In this document: piece by piece, positions 26,188 to 36,037 of the stretch
How the letters are laid out: the number at the start of each line of letters is the position of its first letter
Position numbering within the stretch: the stretch's first letter is position 1
DNA from: an uncultured Bacteroidia bacterium
GTDB lineage: Bacteria > Bacteroidota > Bacteroidia > Bacteroidales > UBA932
Length of the DNA: 64,000 bases
Direction of reading: 5' to 3'
Assembly (NCBI GenBank): GCA_902778105.1
Contig: CACYWN010000002.1
Location: 1 to 64,000, forward strand
Position numbers and translations under genes: made by a program
Notes under the pieces: model-generated
Database searches by the model: none
The model's input: the letters and a program-made list of their open reading frames with translations, nothing else
What the model was told of the DNA's origin: nothing

Positions 26188-27135
26188 ATGCCCAAGGTAA
26201 GCGTCGTCATCGTCTGCATGAACCGGCCGGATCTGCTGAATCCGTGCCTGGAGGGACTGTTTGCCCGGAACCGGGCGGAACTGGAGGTGTGGGTGGTAGC
26301 CTATCTGTTTTCGGAGGAGAACCTGGCCCGGCTGCGGGCGGACTGGCCGTCCGTGAAGGTGGTCGAGAGCCGCGAACTGCGGGGCTTCTCCGAGAATAAC
26401 AATCTGGCGCTCAGGCAAGTAACAGGGGAGTACTGCTTCATCGTGAATGACGATACACTGATGCGGATGCCGGTTGTCGATGCTCTCCTGGCCGATTTCG
26501 GCCGGCTGCCTGCCGACGCCGCCATCGTGTCCCCGAAGATTCTTTTCCCGGACGGAAGGGTCCAGACGAACGGCCGGGCTCCCTGGACGGCCTGGCGCTA
26601 CGTGAAGCACTACCTCCATCAAGTCGACGAGTCGGTCCCGACGCCCTGGTCCATGCAGGAAGGCCTCTTCCGGACCTGGACGGTCAACGGGGCTTGCTTC
26701 CTCATCAAGACGGCTGTCTTCCGCGAAGCCGGATGGTTCGACGAGACCTATACCTTTACGCCCGAAGATATCGCTATCGGGCACAAAGTCAACGAATTAG
26801 GATATACCGTATGGTCCGATGCCGACGTAGAGATCACCCATCTGGCCGGCGGTACGGTTTCCCGGCTGGAGGCGGCGGTCAAACCTACGCGTGTCCGCGG
26901 GGCGCTGCAATTCTACAGCGGTGGAAACCCCGTCAAGTATTTCCTCCTGGGAAGCTTCGTCTGGTGCGTGGAGGCCCTCCGGCGCCTGAAGTATCTTCTT
27001 GCCGACCGGTCGGATCCCGGGAGCCACGCGGCCATCATGGATGCGACGGCGAAAAACGTGATGCGCTCCATCTTCACGAAGCGCACCTCCAAGGAGGTTT
27101 TCACCCAGTTGTATCACGAAATCCACACCTCATGA
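26188..27135 (+). CDS. family 2 glycosyltransferase
   Basis: This 315-residue GT-A enzyme starts MPKVSVVIVCMNRPDLL. It has NNLALRQVTGEYCFIVNDDT, in which NDDT is the DxD-like site, and a late WFDETYTFTPEDI acidic motif. These are features of rhamnosyl- or hexosyltransferases of surface polysaccharide pathways. An in-frame start 18 nt earlier would lie inside the promoter. The next GT2 gene overlaps it by 4 nt (ATGA). Confidence 0.87.
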   Translation: MPKVSVVIVCMNRPDLLNPCLEGLFARNRAELEVWVVAYLFSEENLARLRADWPSVKVVESRELRGFSENNNLALRQVTGEYCFIVNDDTLMRMPVVDALLADFGRLPADAAIVSPKILFPDGRVQTNGRAPWTAWRYVKHYLHQVDESVPTPWSMQEGLFRTWTVNGACFLIKTAVFREAGWFDETYTFTPEDIAIGHKVNELGYTVWSDADVEITHLAGGTVSRLEAAVKPTRVRGALQFYSGGNPVKYFLLGSFVWCVEALRRLKYLLADRSDPGSHAAIMDATAKNVMRSIFTKRTSKEVFTQLYHEIHTS

Positions 27136-28052
27136 AGATCCTGGTCATCGTCGTCACTTTCAACGGTTTGCGCTGGTTGGACCGCTGTCTCGGGAGTGTC
27201 CGGGCGTCGGAGGTCCCGGCGGACCTGTATGTTTGGGACAATGATTCCACGGACGGGTCTGCGGATTTCGTAGCGGGGCATTTCCCGGAAGCCAGGCTGG
27301 TCCGCAGCGCCGACAACCTCGGCTTTGCCGAAGCCAACAACATGGGCATGCGCTATGCGCTGGACAAAGGCTACGACTACGTCTATCTCCTGAACCAGGA
27401 TGCCTGGATCGAGCCCTCGACCCTCGGAACCCTGGTCGCCGCGCATCAGGCCAGTCCGGACTTCGCTGTCCTGAGCCCCCTGCAGATGACCGATGGCTTT
27501 GTGGACCTGGACCGGCAGTTTGGGAAGATCATTGCACCGGAGGGCACACACTTCCGGAATCGTCGCTGCGCGACCCCTCCCCAAGGGACCCCTCCCTCTT
27601 GTGATGCCGAGGGTGGCACAGATTCCGGAAGTGTGTGCCCTCCGGTGACTGTCAAACGAGTGATGGCTGCCCACTGGCTGGTGCCGCGTGAGGCGCTGGA
27701 GAAGGTGGGGGTGTTCAATGAATTGTTCCCGATTTACGGGAATGATGACAATTGGTGCGACCGGGCGAGGTATCACGGGTACAAGGTCGGTATCGTCCCG
27801 GCCGCGCGGGCGGTTCATGACCGTGCCTATCGGGAGGAACCGAAGGAGAAGGTCATCTACCGGAACTATTACATGGGCTCACTGGTCCGTCTGTGTGATC
27901 CGAACCGGCCGCTCTGGGAGCGCTTCCTGTTCGTGTGCCTTTTCACCCTCGTGAAGTCCATAAAATACGGAAGCCTCCTTCCCTTCAAGCATTTCCGCTC
28001 GCTGTGCAGGATGCTTCCCGATATTAAGATTTCTCGACTTCGCTCGAAATGA
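27132..28052 (+). CDS. family 2 glycosyltransferase with in-frame palindromic insertion
   Basis: This 306-residue protein is a GT2 enzyme (MKILVIVVTFNGLRWLDRCL; NLGFAEANNMG; LLNQDAW as the DxD-like site; NDDNWCDRARYHGYKV late). Residues about 135-172 are encoded by a perfect 27-bp inverted repeat plus a C-rich loop. They read as a Cys/Pro-rich stretch that other GT2 proteins lack between the acceptor loop and the MAAHWLVPRE strand. The frame is kept across the insertion. The last residues (ISRLRSK) and the stop lie in a dispersed-repeat-like sequence. It forms a pair with the preceding GT2 gene. Whether the enzyme is still active is unknown. Confidence 0.83.
   Translation: MKILVIVVTFNGLRWLDRCLGSVRASEVPADLYVWDNDSTDGSADFVAGHFPEARLVRSADNLGFAEANNMGMRYALDKGYDYVYLLNQDAWIEPSTLGTLVAAHQASPDFAVLSPLQMTDGFVDLDRQFGKIIAPEGTHFRNRRCATPPQGTPPSCDAEGGTDSGSVCPPVTVKRVMAAHWLVPREALEKVGVFNELFPIYGNDDNWCDRARYHGYKVGIVPAARAVHDRAYREEPKEKVIYRNYYMGSLVRLCDPNRPLWERFLFVCLFTLVKSIKYGSLLPFKHFRSLCRMLPDIKISRLRSK
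27535..27647. repeat. 113-bp palindromic element inside a GT2 gene
   Basis: The arms 27535-27561 and 27621-27647 are perfect 27-nt inverted repeats. The 59-nt centre contains GTCGCTGCGCGAC, which can form a small hairpin, and two copies of GACCCCTCCC. The whole resembles a small non-autonomous insertion or REP-type element. Confidence 0.85.
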
Positions 28053-28092
28053 CAATTATTATCCTGAGCGGGGGCGAAGGATCTAAATCCGT
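28028..28092. repeat. dispersed-repeat-like palindromic spacer between convergent genes
   Basis: The segment has TCTCGACTTCGCTCGAAATG followed by TCCTGAGCGGGGGCGAAGGA, each partly palindromic. It resembles short intergenic repeats that are common in Bacteroidales genomes. It supplies the stop of the GT2 gene on the plus strand and of fucP on the minus strand. Confidence 0.6.
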
Positions 28093-29384
28093 TGCCGGTG
28101 TACCCGGAGACCGTAGACGGCAATCACGACGAAACACAGGGCGGGCAGGAAGAACGAGACGTTTACCGCCGGCATGCCCAGGAGCGTTCCCCGGTCGATG
28201 ACCAGGGCCTGGAGCGGCGGCAGGACCGAGCCGCCCAGGATGGCCATGATCAGGCCGGCGGCGCCGAACTTCGCATCCTCTCCGATGCCTTCCAGGGCGA
28301 TGCCGTAGATGGTCGGGAACATCAGCGACATGCAGGCGGAGACGGCGACCAGGCAGTACAGGCCGGCGACTCCCTGCAGGAAAATGACGCCGAGGGTGAA
28401 GGCAAGGCCGGCCAGGGCGAAGCAATAGAGCATCTTCCAAGGCTTGAAGTACTTCATGAGGTAAGTGCAGATAAACCTGCTGCAGCAGAATATGATCATG
28501 GCTGCGATGTTGTACTTCTGTGAAAGCACTTCCGCGTCGATTTCGCTCATTCCTTTCTCCATGAAGATCCGGGTGCCGTACTGGATGATGAAGGTCCAGC
28601 ACATGATCTGGACGCCGACGTAGAAGAACTGCGCGAGGACGCCCTCCCGGTAGCGGGGGATGCCGACGAGGCGCTTCAGGGAATCGCGGATGCTGCTGCC
28701 GCTTTCTTCCTTGACCCGGGGCATTTTCATCAGCAGGATCAGGAGGAACATCACGGTGATGACGATGCCGATGACGACATAAGGCTTGATCAGGATGCCC
28801 AGGTCGGACTGCTTGACGGCCTCGAATTCGGCATCCGGCAGGGTGGCGCGGGTCGCGGAATCCATCGGGTTCAGGCGGGCCTGGATGAAGTTCATCGCCA
28901 CGAACATCCCGCACAGCGAACCGATGGGGTTGAACGACTGGGCCAGGTTGAGCCGCCGGGTGGCGGTGGCGGGGTCGCCCATCGCGAGGATATAGGGATT
29001 CGCACTGGTTTCCAGGAAGCTGAGTCCGCAGGTGAGGATGAAATAGGCCGCCAGGAAAGGCCAGTAGGAGCCGGAGGACCGGGCTGCGAGGAAAAGGAAG
29101 GCACCGGCGGCGTACAGGGCCAGGCCCATCAGGATGCCGCTCTTGTAGGAGAAACGGCGGATGAAGAGGGCGGCGGGCAGAGCCATCGCGAAATAACCTC
29201 CATAGAAGGCCACCTGGGTCAGGGCGCCGTCGGTCACGCTCATCCGGAAAATCTTGGAGAAGGCCTTGACCATCGGATTGGTGATGTCGTTGGCGAACCC
29301 CCACAGGGCGAAGCAGGAGGTGATGAGGATGAAGGGGAGGAGGTAGTTCACGCCTTCATATTGGAAAAAACGGTTCTTTTTCAT
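28083..29384 (-). CDS. fucP: L-fucose:H+ symporter permease
   Basis: This 433-residue MFS transporter has 12 predicted helices. It has FucP marks such as CFALWGFANDITNPMVKAF, FYGGYFAMALPAALF and ETSANPYI. It would import fucose, or a related sugar such as glucose or galactose, which close Bacteroides homologues also carry. No fucose catabolic genes are adjacent. The stop TAG lies in the repeat-like spacer shared with the GT2 gene. Confidence 0.88.
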   Translation of the reverse strand: MKKNRFFQYEGVNYLLPFILITSCFALWGFANDITNPMVKAFSKIFRMSVTDGALTQVAFYGGYFAMALPAALFIRRFSYKSGILMGLALYAAGAFLFLAARSSGSYWPFLAAYFILTCGLSFLETSANPYILAMGDPATATRRLNLAQSFNPIGSLCGMFVAMNFIQARLNPMDSATRATLPDAEFEAVKQSDLGILIKPYVVIGIVITVMFLLILLMKMPRVKEESGSSIRDSLKRLVGIPRYREGVLAQFFYVGVQIMCWTFIIQYGTRIFMEKGMSEIDAEVLSQKYNIAAMIIFCCSRFICTYLMKYFKPWKMLYCFALAGLAFTLGVIFLQGVAGLYCLVAVSACMSLMFPTIYGIALEGIGEDAKFGAAGLIMAILGGSVLPPLQALVIDRGTLLGMPAVNVSFFLPALCFVVIAVYGLRVHRQRI

Positions 29385-29474
29385 CGTGGATCGGGGAAGT
29401 TTTCTGCGGTTCCAAAGACGAAAATAACCGAAATATTCCGGAATATCAAAAATTGGGACGATTCTGCCCGGGAA

Positions 29475-29506
29475 TTTGAATCTTAGCCGAAATATACGTA
29501 TATTTG
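29475..29506 (+). promoter_or_regulatory. secA promoter
   Basis: A -33 TTTG (29475-29478), 20 nt, and a -7 TATATTTG (29499-29506) precede the ATG at 29532. Confidence 0.75.
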
Positions 29507-29531
29507 TAAGCTAGAGTAATAGAGTGACAAT

Positions 29532-32500
29532 ATGGCATTGACAGATATACTGAAGAAAGTTTTCGGCTCCAAGTCCGACCGTGACATGAAGCAGGTGAAA
29601 CCGATCCTGGACAAGGTCCTGGCGGCCTATCCGGGCATCGACGCCCTCTCCGACGACGAACTCAGGGCCCGTTCCGCCGCCCTTCGCGCGAAAATCTTCG
29701 CTGTGGAGAAGCCCTTTGAGGACCGGATCGCCGAAATCAAGCAGGAGATGGAGAAAGACATTCCCGTCTCCGAGAAAGAGAACCTCGCCACCGAATCCGA
29801 CAAGCTCGTCAAGGATGAGGACGACGCCATCGAGAAGTGTCTCGATGAGATCCTCCCCGAGGCGTTCGCCATCGTGAAATCCACGGCCCGCCGCTTCGCG
29901 CAGAACGAGACGATCACCGTCACGGCGACGGACTTCGACCGCAACCTGGCGGCCGCCGGCCGCGACTTCGTCCATATCGAGGACGACAAGGCCGTCTGGC
30001 AGAACCACTGGCTTGCCGGCGGCAACGAGATTACCTGGGACATGGTCCATTACGACGTCCAGCTGATCGGCGGTATCGTCCTGAACGGCAGCCTCAAGAC
30101 CAACAAGGAACAGCGCGGCAGCATCGCCGAGATGGCGACCGGTGAGGGAAAGACCCTCGTCGCCACCCTCCCGGTGTTCCTGAATGCGCTTGCCGGAAAG
30201 GGCGTCCACGTCGTCACCGTGAACGACTACCTGTCCAAGCGTGACTCCGAGTGGATGGGACCGCTCTACCAGTTCCACGGCCTCAGCGTGGACTGCATCG
30301 ACAAGCACCAGCCCAATTCCGACGCCCGCAAGAAGGCGTACGACTGCGACATCACCTTCGGTACGAACAACGAGTTCGGTTTCGACTACCTGCGTGACAA
30401 CATGGCCACCCGGATGACGGACCTCGTGCAGCGGAAGCACCACTACGCCATCGTCGACGAGGTGGACTCCGTCCTCATCGACGACGCCCGTACCCCGCTC
30501 ATCATCTCCGGACCGATGTCCAAGGCGGCTGACGACGAGCAGTTCATGGAATACCGTCCCTACGTGGAGAACCTCTACAACAAGCAGCGCGCCCTGGTGA
30601 ACCAGACCCTCAACGAGGCCAAGAAGGCGATTGCCGCCGGTGACGAGGCCGAGGGCGGAAAACTCCTCCTGCGCTGCTACAAGGGACTTCCCAAGTACCA
30701 GCCCCTCATCAAGTTCCTGTCCGAGACGGGCATGAAAGCCCTCCTGCAGAAGGCCGAAAGCTATTACATGCAGGACAATGAACGCGAGATGCCGCAGGTG
30801 ACCGACGAACTCTATTTCGTCATCACCGAGATCCAGAACAGCGTGGACATGACCGACAAGGGTCACGACGTCCTCGCCCAGGCCGTTTCCGACCCGAATT
30901 TCTTCGTCCTCCCGGACATGGGATCCGCCATCGCCGAGATTACCAATGACACCACCCTCAGCGCCGCTGAGAAAGCGGAGAAGAAGGATGCCCTGATGGA
31001 GGACTTCTCCCTCAAGAGCGAGCGCGTCCATACGGTCATCCAGCTCCTCAAGGCCTATGCGATGTTCACCAAGGACATCGACTACGTGATCGTGGACAAC
31101 AAGGTCAAGATCGTGGACGAGAGCACCGGCCGTATCATGGAGGGACGCCGCTGGAGCGACGGTCTCCACCAGGCCGTGGAGGCGAAGGAGAACGTGAAGG
31201 TGGAGGCTGCCACCCAGACCTTTGCCACCATCACCCTGCAGAACTACTTCAGGATGTATCACAAGCTCGCCGGTATGACCGGTACTGCCGAAACCGAGGC
31301 GGGCGAGTTCTGGAGCATCTACAAACTGGACGTCGTTTCCATCCCGACCAACCGGCCGGTCATCCGCGACGACCAGGACGATATCATCTACAAGACCCGC
31401 AAGGGCAAGTTCAATGCCGTCATCGACCGGGTGGTCGAGCTTACCAACGCCGGACGTCCGGTCCTCGTGGGTACCACCGATGTGGAAACTTCCGAACTCC
31501 TCGCCAAGATGATGCGCCTCCGCGGCCTGCGTCCGAATGTCCTGAATGCGAAGGAACACGCCCGGGAAGCGGAAATCGTGGCCCAGGCGGGCCAGAGCGG
31601 CAAGGTCACCATCGCCACCAACATGGCGGGCCGTGGTACCGATATCAAACTGTCCCCGGAGGTGAAGGCCGCCGGCGGTCTCGCCATCATCGGCACGACG
31701 CGTCACGACAGCCGCCGCGTGGACCGTCAGCTCCGCGGCCGTGCCGGCCGTCAGGGTGACCCGGGATCCTCCACCTTCTACATCTCCCTGGAGGACGACC
31801 TCATGCGCAAGTTCGGTTCGGAACGCATCGCCGGCGTGGTGGACAAGCTGGGTATGGCGGACGATGAAGCCCTCGTCTCGAGCATGCTTTCCAAGTCCAT
31901 CGAAACCGCCCAGAAGCGCGTGGAAGAGAATCACTTCGGCTGGCGCAAGCGCACGCTCGAATACGATGACGTGATGAATTACCAGCGCGAGGCTGTCTAT
32001 GCCCGCCGCCGCAACGCCCTTTTCGGAGAAAGGATCGAGATCGACGTCCAGAACATGATGACCGATACGGCGAACATCATCGCCGAGAAGGCCGAGGGAA
32101 TGGATTACGCTTCTTTCGAAGAATTCGTCATCGCCACCCTGTCCATCGACCTGGGCTTCGACGAGGGATTCTATGCGCATGCCAAGCCTGCGGAAATCGC
32201 CGACCGGCTGTGCGCACACATGGAGGAGGTCTACAACCGCCGTATGGATGCGATGGTGGAGAAGGTGAACCCGATCATCAAACAGGTCTTCGAGAAGCAG
32301 GGATCCATGTACGAAAACATCGCCATCCCGATCTCCGACGGCAAGCGCATGCTCAACCTCTCCGTGAACCTGAAGAAGGCCTATGAAAGCGAAAGCCGTG
32401 AAGTGGCCAAAGCCCTCAGCCGCACGGTCATCCTTTACGAGATCGACGAATACTGGAAGCAGCACCTCCGCGACATGGACGACCTGCGCCAGAGCGTCCA

Positions 32501-32846
32501 GAACGCCGCCTACGAGCAGAAAGACCCGTTGGTGGTGTATAAACTCGAGAGCTACAACCTCTTCTCCCAGATGCTGGAGAACCTGAACGAGGCGGTCCTG
32601 ACCTTCCTCCTCCGTGCCTTCATCCCGCTCCGCGACGCCAACGAGGCCCATGCTCCCCGCACCGCCCCCCAGCCGCGCCGCGATATGAGCCAGATGCGCA
32701 CCAACGACCCTTCCCAGCTCTCCACCAACGGCGAGCAGAAGTCCCGCATGCCCATCCACGTGGACAAGAAAGTGGGCCGTAACGATCCCTGCCCTTGCGG
32801 CTCCGGCCTCAAGTACAAGAACTGCCATGGCAAGGGACTCGTGTAG
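29532..32846 (+). CDS. secA: preprotein translocase ATPase SecA
   Basis: This 1104-residue protein is the motor that drives exported proteins through SecYEG. It has Walker A in [10 protein letters not shown] (about residue 200), the DEAD-like [29 protein letters not shown] in the second helicase domain, and a C-terminal SEC-C zinc motif ([14 protein letters not shown]). It is longer than the E. coli protein because of insertions in the nucleotide-binding and preprotein-binding regions, which is usual for Bacteroidetes. Confidence 0.98.
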   Translation: MALTDILKKVFGSKSDRDMKQVKPILDKVLAAYPGIDALSDDELRARSAALRAKIFAVEKPFEDRIAEIKQEMEKDIPVSEKENLATESDKLVKDEDDAIEKCLDEILPEAFAIVKSTARRFAQNETITVTATDFDRNLAAAGRDFVHIEDDKAVWQNHWLAGGNEITWDMVHYDVQLIGGIVLNGSLKTNKEQRGSIAEMATGEGKTLVATLPVFLNALAGKGVHVVTVNDYLSKRDSEWMGPLYQFHGLSVDCIDKHQPNSDARKKAYDCDITFGTNNEFGFDYLRDNMATRMTDLVQRKHHYAIVDEVDSVLIDDARTPLIISGPMSKAADDEQFMEYRPYVENLYNKQRALVNQTLNEAKKAIAAGDEAEGGKLLLRCYKGLPKYQPLIKFLSETGMKALLQKAESYYMQDNEREMPQVTDELYFVITEIQNSVDMTDKGHDVLAQAVSDPNFFVLPDMGSAIAEITNDTTLSAAEKAEKKDALMEDFSLKSERVHTVIQLLKAYAMFTKDIDYVIVDNKVKIVDESTGRIMEGRRWSDGLHQAVEAKENVKVEAATQTFATITLQNYFRMYHKLAGMTGTAETEAGEFWSIYKLDVVSIPTNRPVIRDDQDDIIYKTRKGKFNAVIDRVVELTNAGRPVLVGTTDVETSELLAKMMRLRGLRPNVLNAKEHAREAEIVAQAGQSGKVTIATNMAGRGTDIKLSPEVKAAGGLAIIGTTRHDSRRVDRQLRGRAGRQGDPGSSTFYISLEDDLMRKFGSERIAGVVDKLGMADDEALVSSMLSKSIETAQKRVEENHFGWRKRTLEYDDVMNYQREAVYARRRNALFGERIEIDVQNMMTDTANIIAEKAEGMDYASFEEFVIATLSIDLGFDEGFYAHAKPAEIADRLCAHMEEVYNRRMDAMVEKVNPIIKQVFEKQGSMYENIAIPISDGKRMLNLSVNLKKAYESESREVAKALSRTVILYEIDEYWKQHLRDMDDLRQSVQNAAYEQKDPLVVYKLESYNLFSQMLENLNEAVLTFLLRAFIPLRDANEAHAPRTAPQPRRDMSQMRTNDPSQLSTNGEQKSRMPIHVDKKVGRNDPCPCGSGLKYKNCHGKGLV

Positions 32847-32867
32847 AAAATACAATAAATCTAAAAT

Positions 32868-33308
32868 ATGGCTAAACCAATGGAACCTGTCAATGTGAAC
32901 GAAATGAGCCGGATTTCCGCCGGCACTACCTTCAAGGGTGAAATCACCACCCCTACCGACATCCGCGTCGACGGTACCTTCGAGGGCAAGATCTGCTCCA
33001 AGGGCCGCGTCGTCGTTGGCGAGAAAGCCCAGATCAAGGGCGACATCATCTGCCAGAACGTCGATTTCAACGGCACCATGCACGGAAACTTCTATGTCAA
33101 GGACACCCTGTCCCTGAAGGGAAGCTGCGTCGTGGACGGTGACCTGAACATCAAGCGTCTCCAGGTGGAACTGGACGCTAAGTTCAACGGCAACTGCCGG
33201 ATGATCAGCGAGGCCGAATTCGACAAGCTCGTGGCCCAGATGACGGGTCGTCCGCTCCCGCAGCAGGGTCCCGTGCAGCAGCCCGCTCCGGTTCAGCCGC
33301 AGAAGTAG
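32868..33308 (+). CDS. bactofilin (polymer-forming cytoskeletal protein)
   Basis: This 146-residue protein has the bactofilin beta-helix core (about residues 15-120). Repeats such as GEITTPTDIRVDGTFEGKI and KGDIICQNVDFNG are visible in part. A Pro/Gln-rich tail ends the protein. Bactofilins form filaments that help cell shape or localise wall enzymes. It starts 21 nt after secA and may share its transcript; a hairpin follows at 33326-33353. Confidence 0.88.
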   Translation: MAKPMEPVNVNEMSRISAGTTFKGEITTPTDIRVDGTFEGKICSKGRVVVGEKAQIKGDIICQNVDFNGTMHGNFYVKDTLSLKGSCVVDGDLNIKRLQVELDAKFNGNCRMISEAEFDKLVAQMTGRPLPQQGPVQQPAPVQPQK

Positions 33309-33325
33309 CCATTTTTTTACGGTAG

Positions 33326-33353
33326 GGTGTTCCCAGGATGCGCTGGGAACACC
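33326..33353 (+). terminator. hairpin after the bactofilin gene
   Basis: GGTGTTCCCAG and CTGGGAACACC form a perfect 11-bp stem with a 6-nt loop. There is no strong T tract, so it may be an imperfect terminator. Confidence 0.6.
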
Positions 33354-33420
33354 TACTTTATAAGTGCTTGTTTTCCAATTCGGGAAACATTTTTGTTTTA
33401 CGCTATAACAAATATGTTAC

Positions 33421-33864
33421 ATGTCTAAGGCGGCTTCTTATGACCTCGTCCTCCGTCAATTGGAGGCCCTTTTGGAGGGAGAGACGGACCCTATCGCCAA
33501 GATGGCGAACGTGGCGGCTGTCCTGCACGAATCGTTCGGCTTCTGGTGGACCGGATTCTACCGGGTCATAGGGGAGGAACTGATCCTCGGCCCTTTCCAG
33601 GGGCCCGTCGCCTGCATGCATATTCCGTTCGGTCGCGGCGTCTGCGGAACGGCATGGAAGCGGAACGAGACCGTCGTCGTGCCGGATGTGGAAGCCTTCC
33701 CCGGACACATTGCCTGCAGCAGCGCTTCGCGGAGCGAGATCGTCGTTCCGGTCCATGGGGCTGACGGGACGGTGGTGGCCGTGCTGGACATTGACAGCGA
33801 CCGTCTCGGTACCTTTGATGAAGTGGATGCGAAGGCACTCGGACAGATCGTGTGTCTGCTTTGA
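33421..33864 (+). CDS. msrC: free methionine-(R)-sulfoxide reductase (GAF domain)
   Basis: This 147-residue cytoplasmic GAF-domain enzyme reduces free methionine-R-sulfoxide. The three family cysteines are in PVACMHIP, GRGVCGTAW and GHIACSSAS, followed by SEIVVP and VLDIDSD. The ATG at 33421 follows a bactofilin hairpin; no good promoter motif is seen. Confidence 0.9.
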   Translation: MSKAASYDLVLRQLEALLEGETDPIAKMANVAAVLHESFGFWWTGFYRVIGEELILGPFQGPVACMHIPFGRGVCGTAWKRNETVVVPDVEAFPGHIACSSASRSEIVVPVHGADGTVVAVLDIDSDRLGTFDEVDAKALGQIVCLL

Positions 33865-33896
33865 TTTGGAACTTTCGCTTTTTCCGCTTATCTTTG
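33865..33896 (+). promoter_or_regulatory. promoter of tRNA-Val and ssrA
   Basis: A -33 TTTG (33865-33868), 20 nt, and a -7 TATCTTTG (33889-33896) lie 11 nt before the tRNA. Confidence 0.75.
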
Positions 33897-33907
33897 CAAT
33901 CCTTTTC

Positions 33908-33982
33908 GGGCGATTAGCTCAGTTGGTTCAGAGCACCTGCCTTACAAGCAGGGGGTCGACGGTTCGAATCCGCCATCGCCCA
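33908..33982 (+). tRNA. tRNA-Val (anticodon UAC)
   Basis: The 75-nt cloverleaf has the acceptor GGGCGAT/ATCGCCC, the anticodon stem CCTGC/GCAGG and the loop CTTACAA with TAC at 33943-33945. One A-C mismatch lies in the T stem. The bases after the discriminator read CCA, perhaps by chance. It is 8 nt upstream of ssrA and shares its promoter. Confidence 0.95.
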
Positions 33983-33990
33983 CCACCCCT

Positions 33991-34386
33991 GGGGGTGTTT
34001 TGGTTTTGACAGCGTTGCTGTCGGACGGTAAGCACGTCGGGCGTCGGGACCTTGCCCGTTAATCTCAGATCCCGAAAAATCAGTTGCCAACAACAACTAC
34101 GCACTCGCTGCCTAATTTGGCTGGGCCAATTAGCTTAATCCGCGACGCCTAGGCTGCGCCGCCGACGAGTATCCCTCGGACGTTCCGCCCGGTATCGGCC
34201 GATCCAGGGGTATCATCCAGACCGGGACGCACCGGTGGACGCCTTTAAAACCGGCTAAGATTCAAAGGCTAAGGCTGTCTTCGCCCGCCTTCCGGCAGGG
34301 ACGGCTCGAAAACCAAAGGACGGATAAGCGTGTAGAAAGCCGCCAGGCGCGGCGTTTGGACAGCGGTTCGAGTCCGCTCACCTCCA
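33991..34386 (+). ncRNA. ssrA: transfer-messenger RNA (tmRNA)
   Basis: The one-piece tmRNA is closed by GGGGGTG (33991-33997) and CACCTCC (34379-34385). It ends with a normal T arm (GCGG, TTCGAGT, CCGC) and rescues stalled ribosomes with SmpB. The internal frame at 34086-34115 encodes the tag ANNNYALAA and then TAA. Pseudoknot-like GC-rich blocks lie between 34135 and 34320. CCA is not encoded. Its 3' end is the left boundary of the islet. Confidence 0.96.
34086..34115 (+). other. tmRNA proteolysis-tag frame
   Basis: Codons read ANNNYALAA followed by TAA. The YALAA end is the usual degradation signal read by ClpXP. Confidence 0.93.
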
Positions 34387-34392
34387 CAGAAA
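34369..34392 (+). repeat. 24-bp direct repeat, left copy (putative attL at ssrA 3' end)
   Basis: The sequence from CGAGTCCGCTCACC to CACAGAAA is identical to 38046-38069. Here it completes the functional tmRNA. Confidence 0.93.
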
Positions 34393-34424
34393 TCCATTGT
34401 AGAGCGCTCTACATTGGATTTTCT
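34389..34424 (+). terminator. ssrA terminator at the left end of the islet
   Basis: A long palindrome pairs AAATCCA with TGGATTT and TGTAGAGC with GCTCTACA, and is followed by TTTTC. It replaces the native terminator now found at 38067-38107. Confidence 0.82.
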
Positions 34425-34507
34425 ATTATTAATGTATCAAATTATGTGACAAAATTCACCTTTTTTCGGTATCAACCTCTACTTGACTATACCCGGCTTT
34501 TTTGATG

Positions 34508-35917
34508 CTATTTTAAGATAATCCAGGAGCCGTAACGATCGCCGCCTTTTCGTTTGATGTATTCGTGTTGCTTGAGCGAAGAAAGGATTCTGGAAATGGT
34601 ACGGACACTGATCCCGGTGATGGACTTAATTTGAGCCTGACGTATTTCTGGGTTGGCTTTGATGACATTATAGACAGATCTTTCTACGCCATCTACTGCG
34701 CCAAAATCTATGGCAAACTGTTTGTTGAAGTCGTTAATTTCTTCATTATCAGTTTGTTCTTCTGCGCCATCTTCTACGCCAACCACTACGCCAAGGTTGG
34801 CGATGTTGCGGGGACGCTGGATGGTGACGCGAACACCTCCGCAGTTCTCTTCGAAAACAGGATCCGGAAGGCCGACACCCTGGAGAGCCTTGCGAATTTT
34901 CTTGATGCCCCGACCCCAAGTCTCAACGAAACCGGCAAGGAAGAAGACCTTCGCGATGAGCGGATTGCGTTGACGGGAGGAATGCTCCTGCATCAGCATC
35001 TCCACCGGGAAACCTTCCGGAAGAGGGCCTTCATTCCATACAGATACGCGGTCATTATAGACTTTCATCTGTACAAAAGTACCCGTATATAGCTTGTGAA
35101 TGAGGGCGTTATATATGATTTCGCGTAAGGCGGCTTCGGGAATCTCCAGCGGTTCCGTGCGTTTCATACCCTTGTAACCTATGTATGATACGAGATACTT
35201 AGAGCGAAGAACCTTCATAATCCTGTCGGCCATCCGGATGACATCGCCCTGGATTACGTCCTGGAAAAGGAGATCGGATTCGTCGCTGATGAAACGGCCG
35301 ATACGGAAGTCAATGCTTCGGACATAATTCTCCGGATGGGAGCCAAAGAGAATGATGGCCGCAATACGAAGCTTTCCGTCGTCAGAAATCAAGTGTAGAT
35401 TCTTAAGGACGGTTTGAGTATCATCATTGATGGAATCTTTGGGCAGTCGTTCTTCTTCAATTGCTTTCTTTAGGAAGTAGTCGACAGCCTCACGGTCGAT
35501 GTCTTTCTCAATAGTTGCATTAGGGATTTCCATCTCATCCCAATGCATTCCCATCTTGGACAGAAGAAAACGTTCCAGCGCTTCACCACGAAGAGTCTGA
35601 TTCGTGGCCCCACTTCTGTAATAGATAACACCATCCAGGGTAATGGCCACATTACTCGGGTGGACAGCAATCTCAATGTAGTCGATGCCGTTGAGAGTAC
35701 GCTTGTTGACATCAGCAACAATGCCGAGTTTGTTGATGATCTTGTTGGGAAGTTTCTCCAGCAGGGATTTGATGTCGGCCAGCCCGACGGGTGTTCCGTC
35801 ATCAGCAGTGCCGACATTCAAGATGCCGCCTTGCGCATTTGCAAAGCCACAGATCCATTCCAACCACTCGTCTTTCCAAATGGTTTTGTTTTCAACAATA
35901 TGCGTTTCCTCCATCAT
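34508..35917 (-). CDS. AlbA_2 (Schlafen-like) / HATPase / winged-helix regulator
   Basis: This 469-residue protein has three parts. An N-terminal AlbA_2 domain has FANAQGGILNVGTADDGTPVG. A central GHKL-like ATPase domain (HATPase_c_4 type) has EAALREIIYNALIHKLY and FVETWGRGIKKI. A C-terminal winged helix has QAQIKSITGISVRTISRIL. Such proteins are usually labelled ATP-binding transcriptional regulators or RecG-like. They are common on mobile islands and in defence neighbourhoods; their function is mostly unproven. It is transcribed divergently from the exported protein. ATG 35914 is an equally possible start. Confidence 0.82.
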   Translation of the reverse strand: MMEETHIVENKTIWKDEWLEWICGFANAQGGILNVGTADDGTPVGLADIKSLLEKLPNKIINKLGIVADVNKRTLNGIDYIEIAVHPSNVAITLDGVIYYRSGATNQTLRGEALERFLLSKMGMHWDEMEIPNATIEKDIDREAVDYFLKKAIEEERLPKDSINDDTQTVLKNLHLISDDGKLRIAAIILFGSHPENYVRSIDFRIGRFISDESDLLFQDVIQGDVIRMADRIMKVLRSKYLVSYIGYKGMKRTEPLEIPEAALREIIYNALIHKLYTGTFVQMKVYNDRVSVWNEGPLPEGFPVEMLMQEHSSRQRNPLIAKVFFLAGFVETWGRGIKKIRKALQGVGLPDPVFEENCGGVRVTIQRPRNIANLGVVVGVEDGAEEQTDNEEINDFNKQFAIDFGAVDGVERSVYNVIKANPEIRQAQIKSITGISVRTISRILSSLKQHEYIKRKGGDRYGSWIILK

Positions 35918-36037
35918 AACCGTTGTGGTTCGTCTTCACAAATGTAAGGCTTTGTGGCATGAATAGCAAAACAAATATTACTCGTAAATTGGGAAGGAAC
36001 AAAAAAGAAACTGTTCGGTTGTGAAGTCGAATGAATG

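Noticed and set aside
29511-33083. A 1190-codon minus-strand frame opposite secA.
   Set aside because: It mirrors the codon pattern of secA, shows low-complexity Val/His/Gly composition and no domain.
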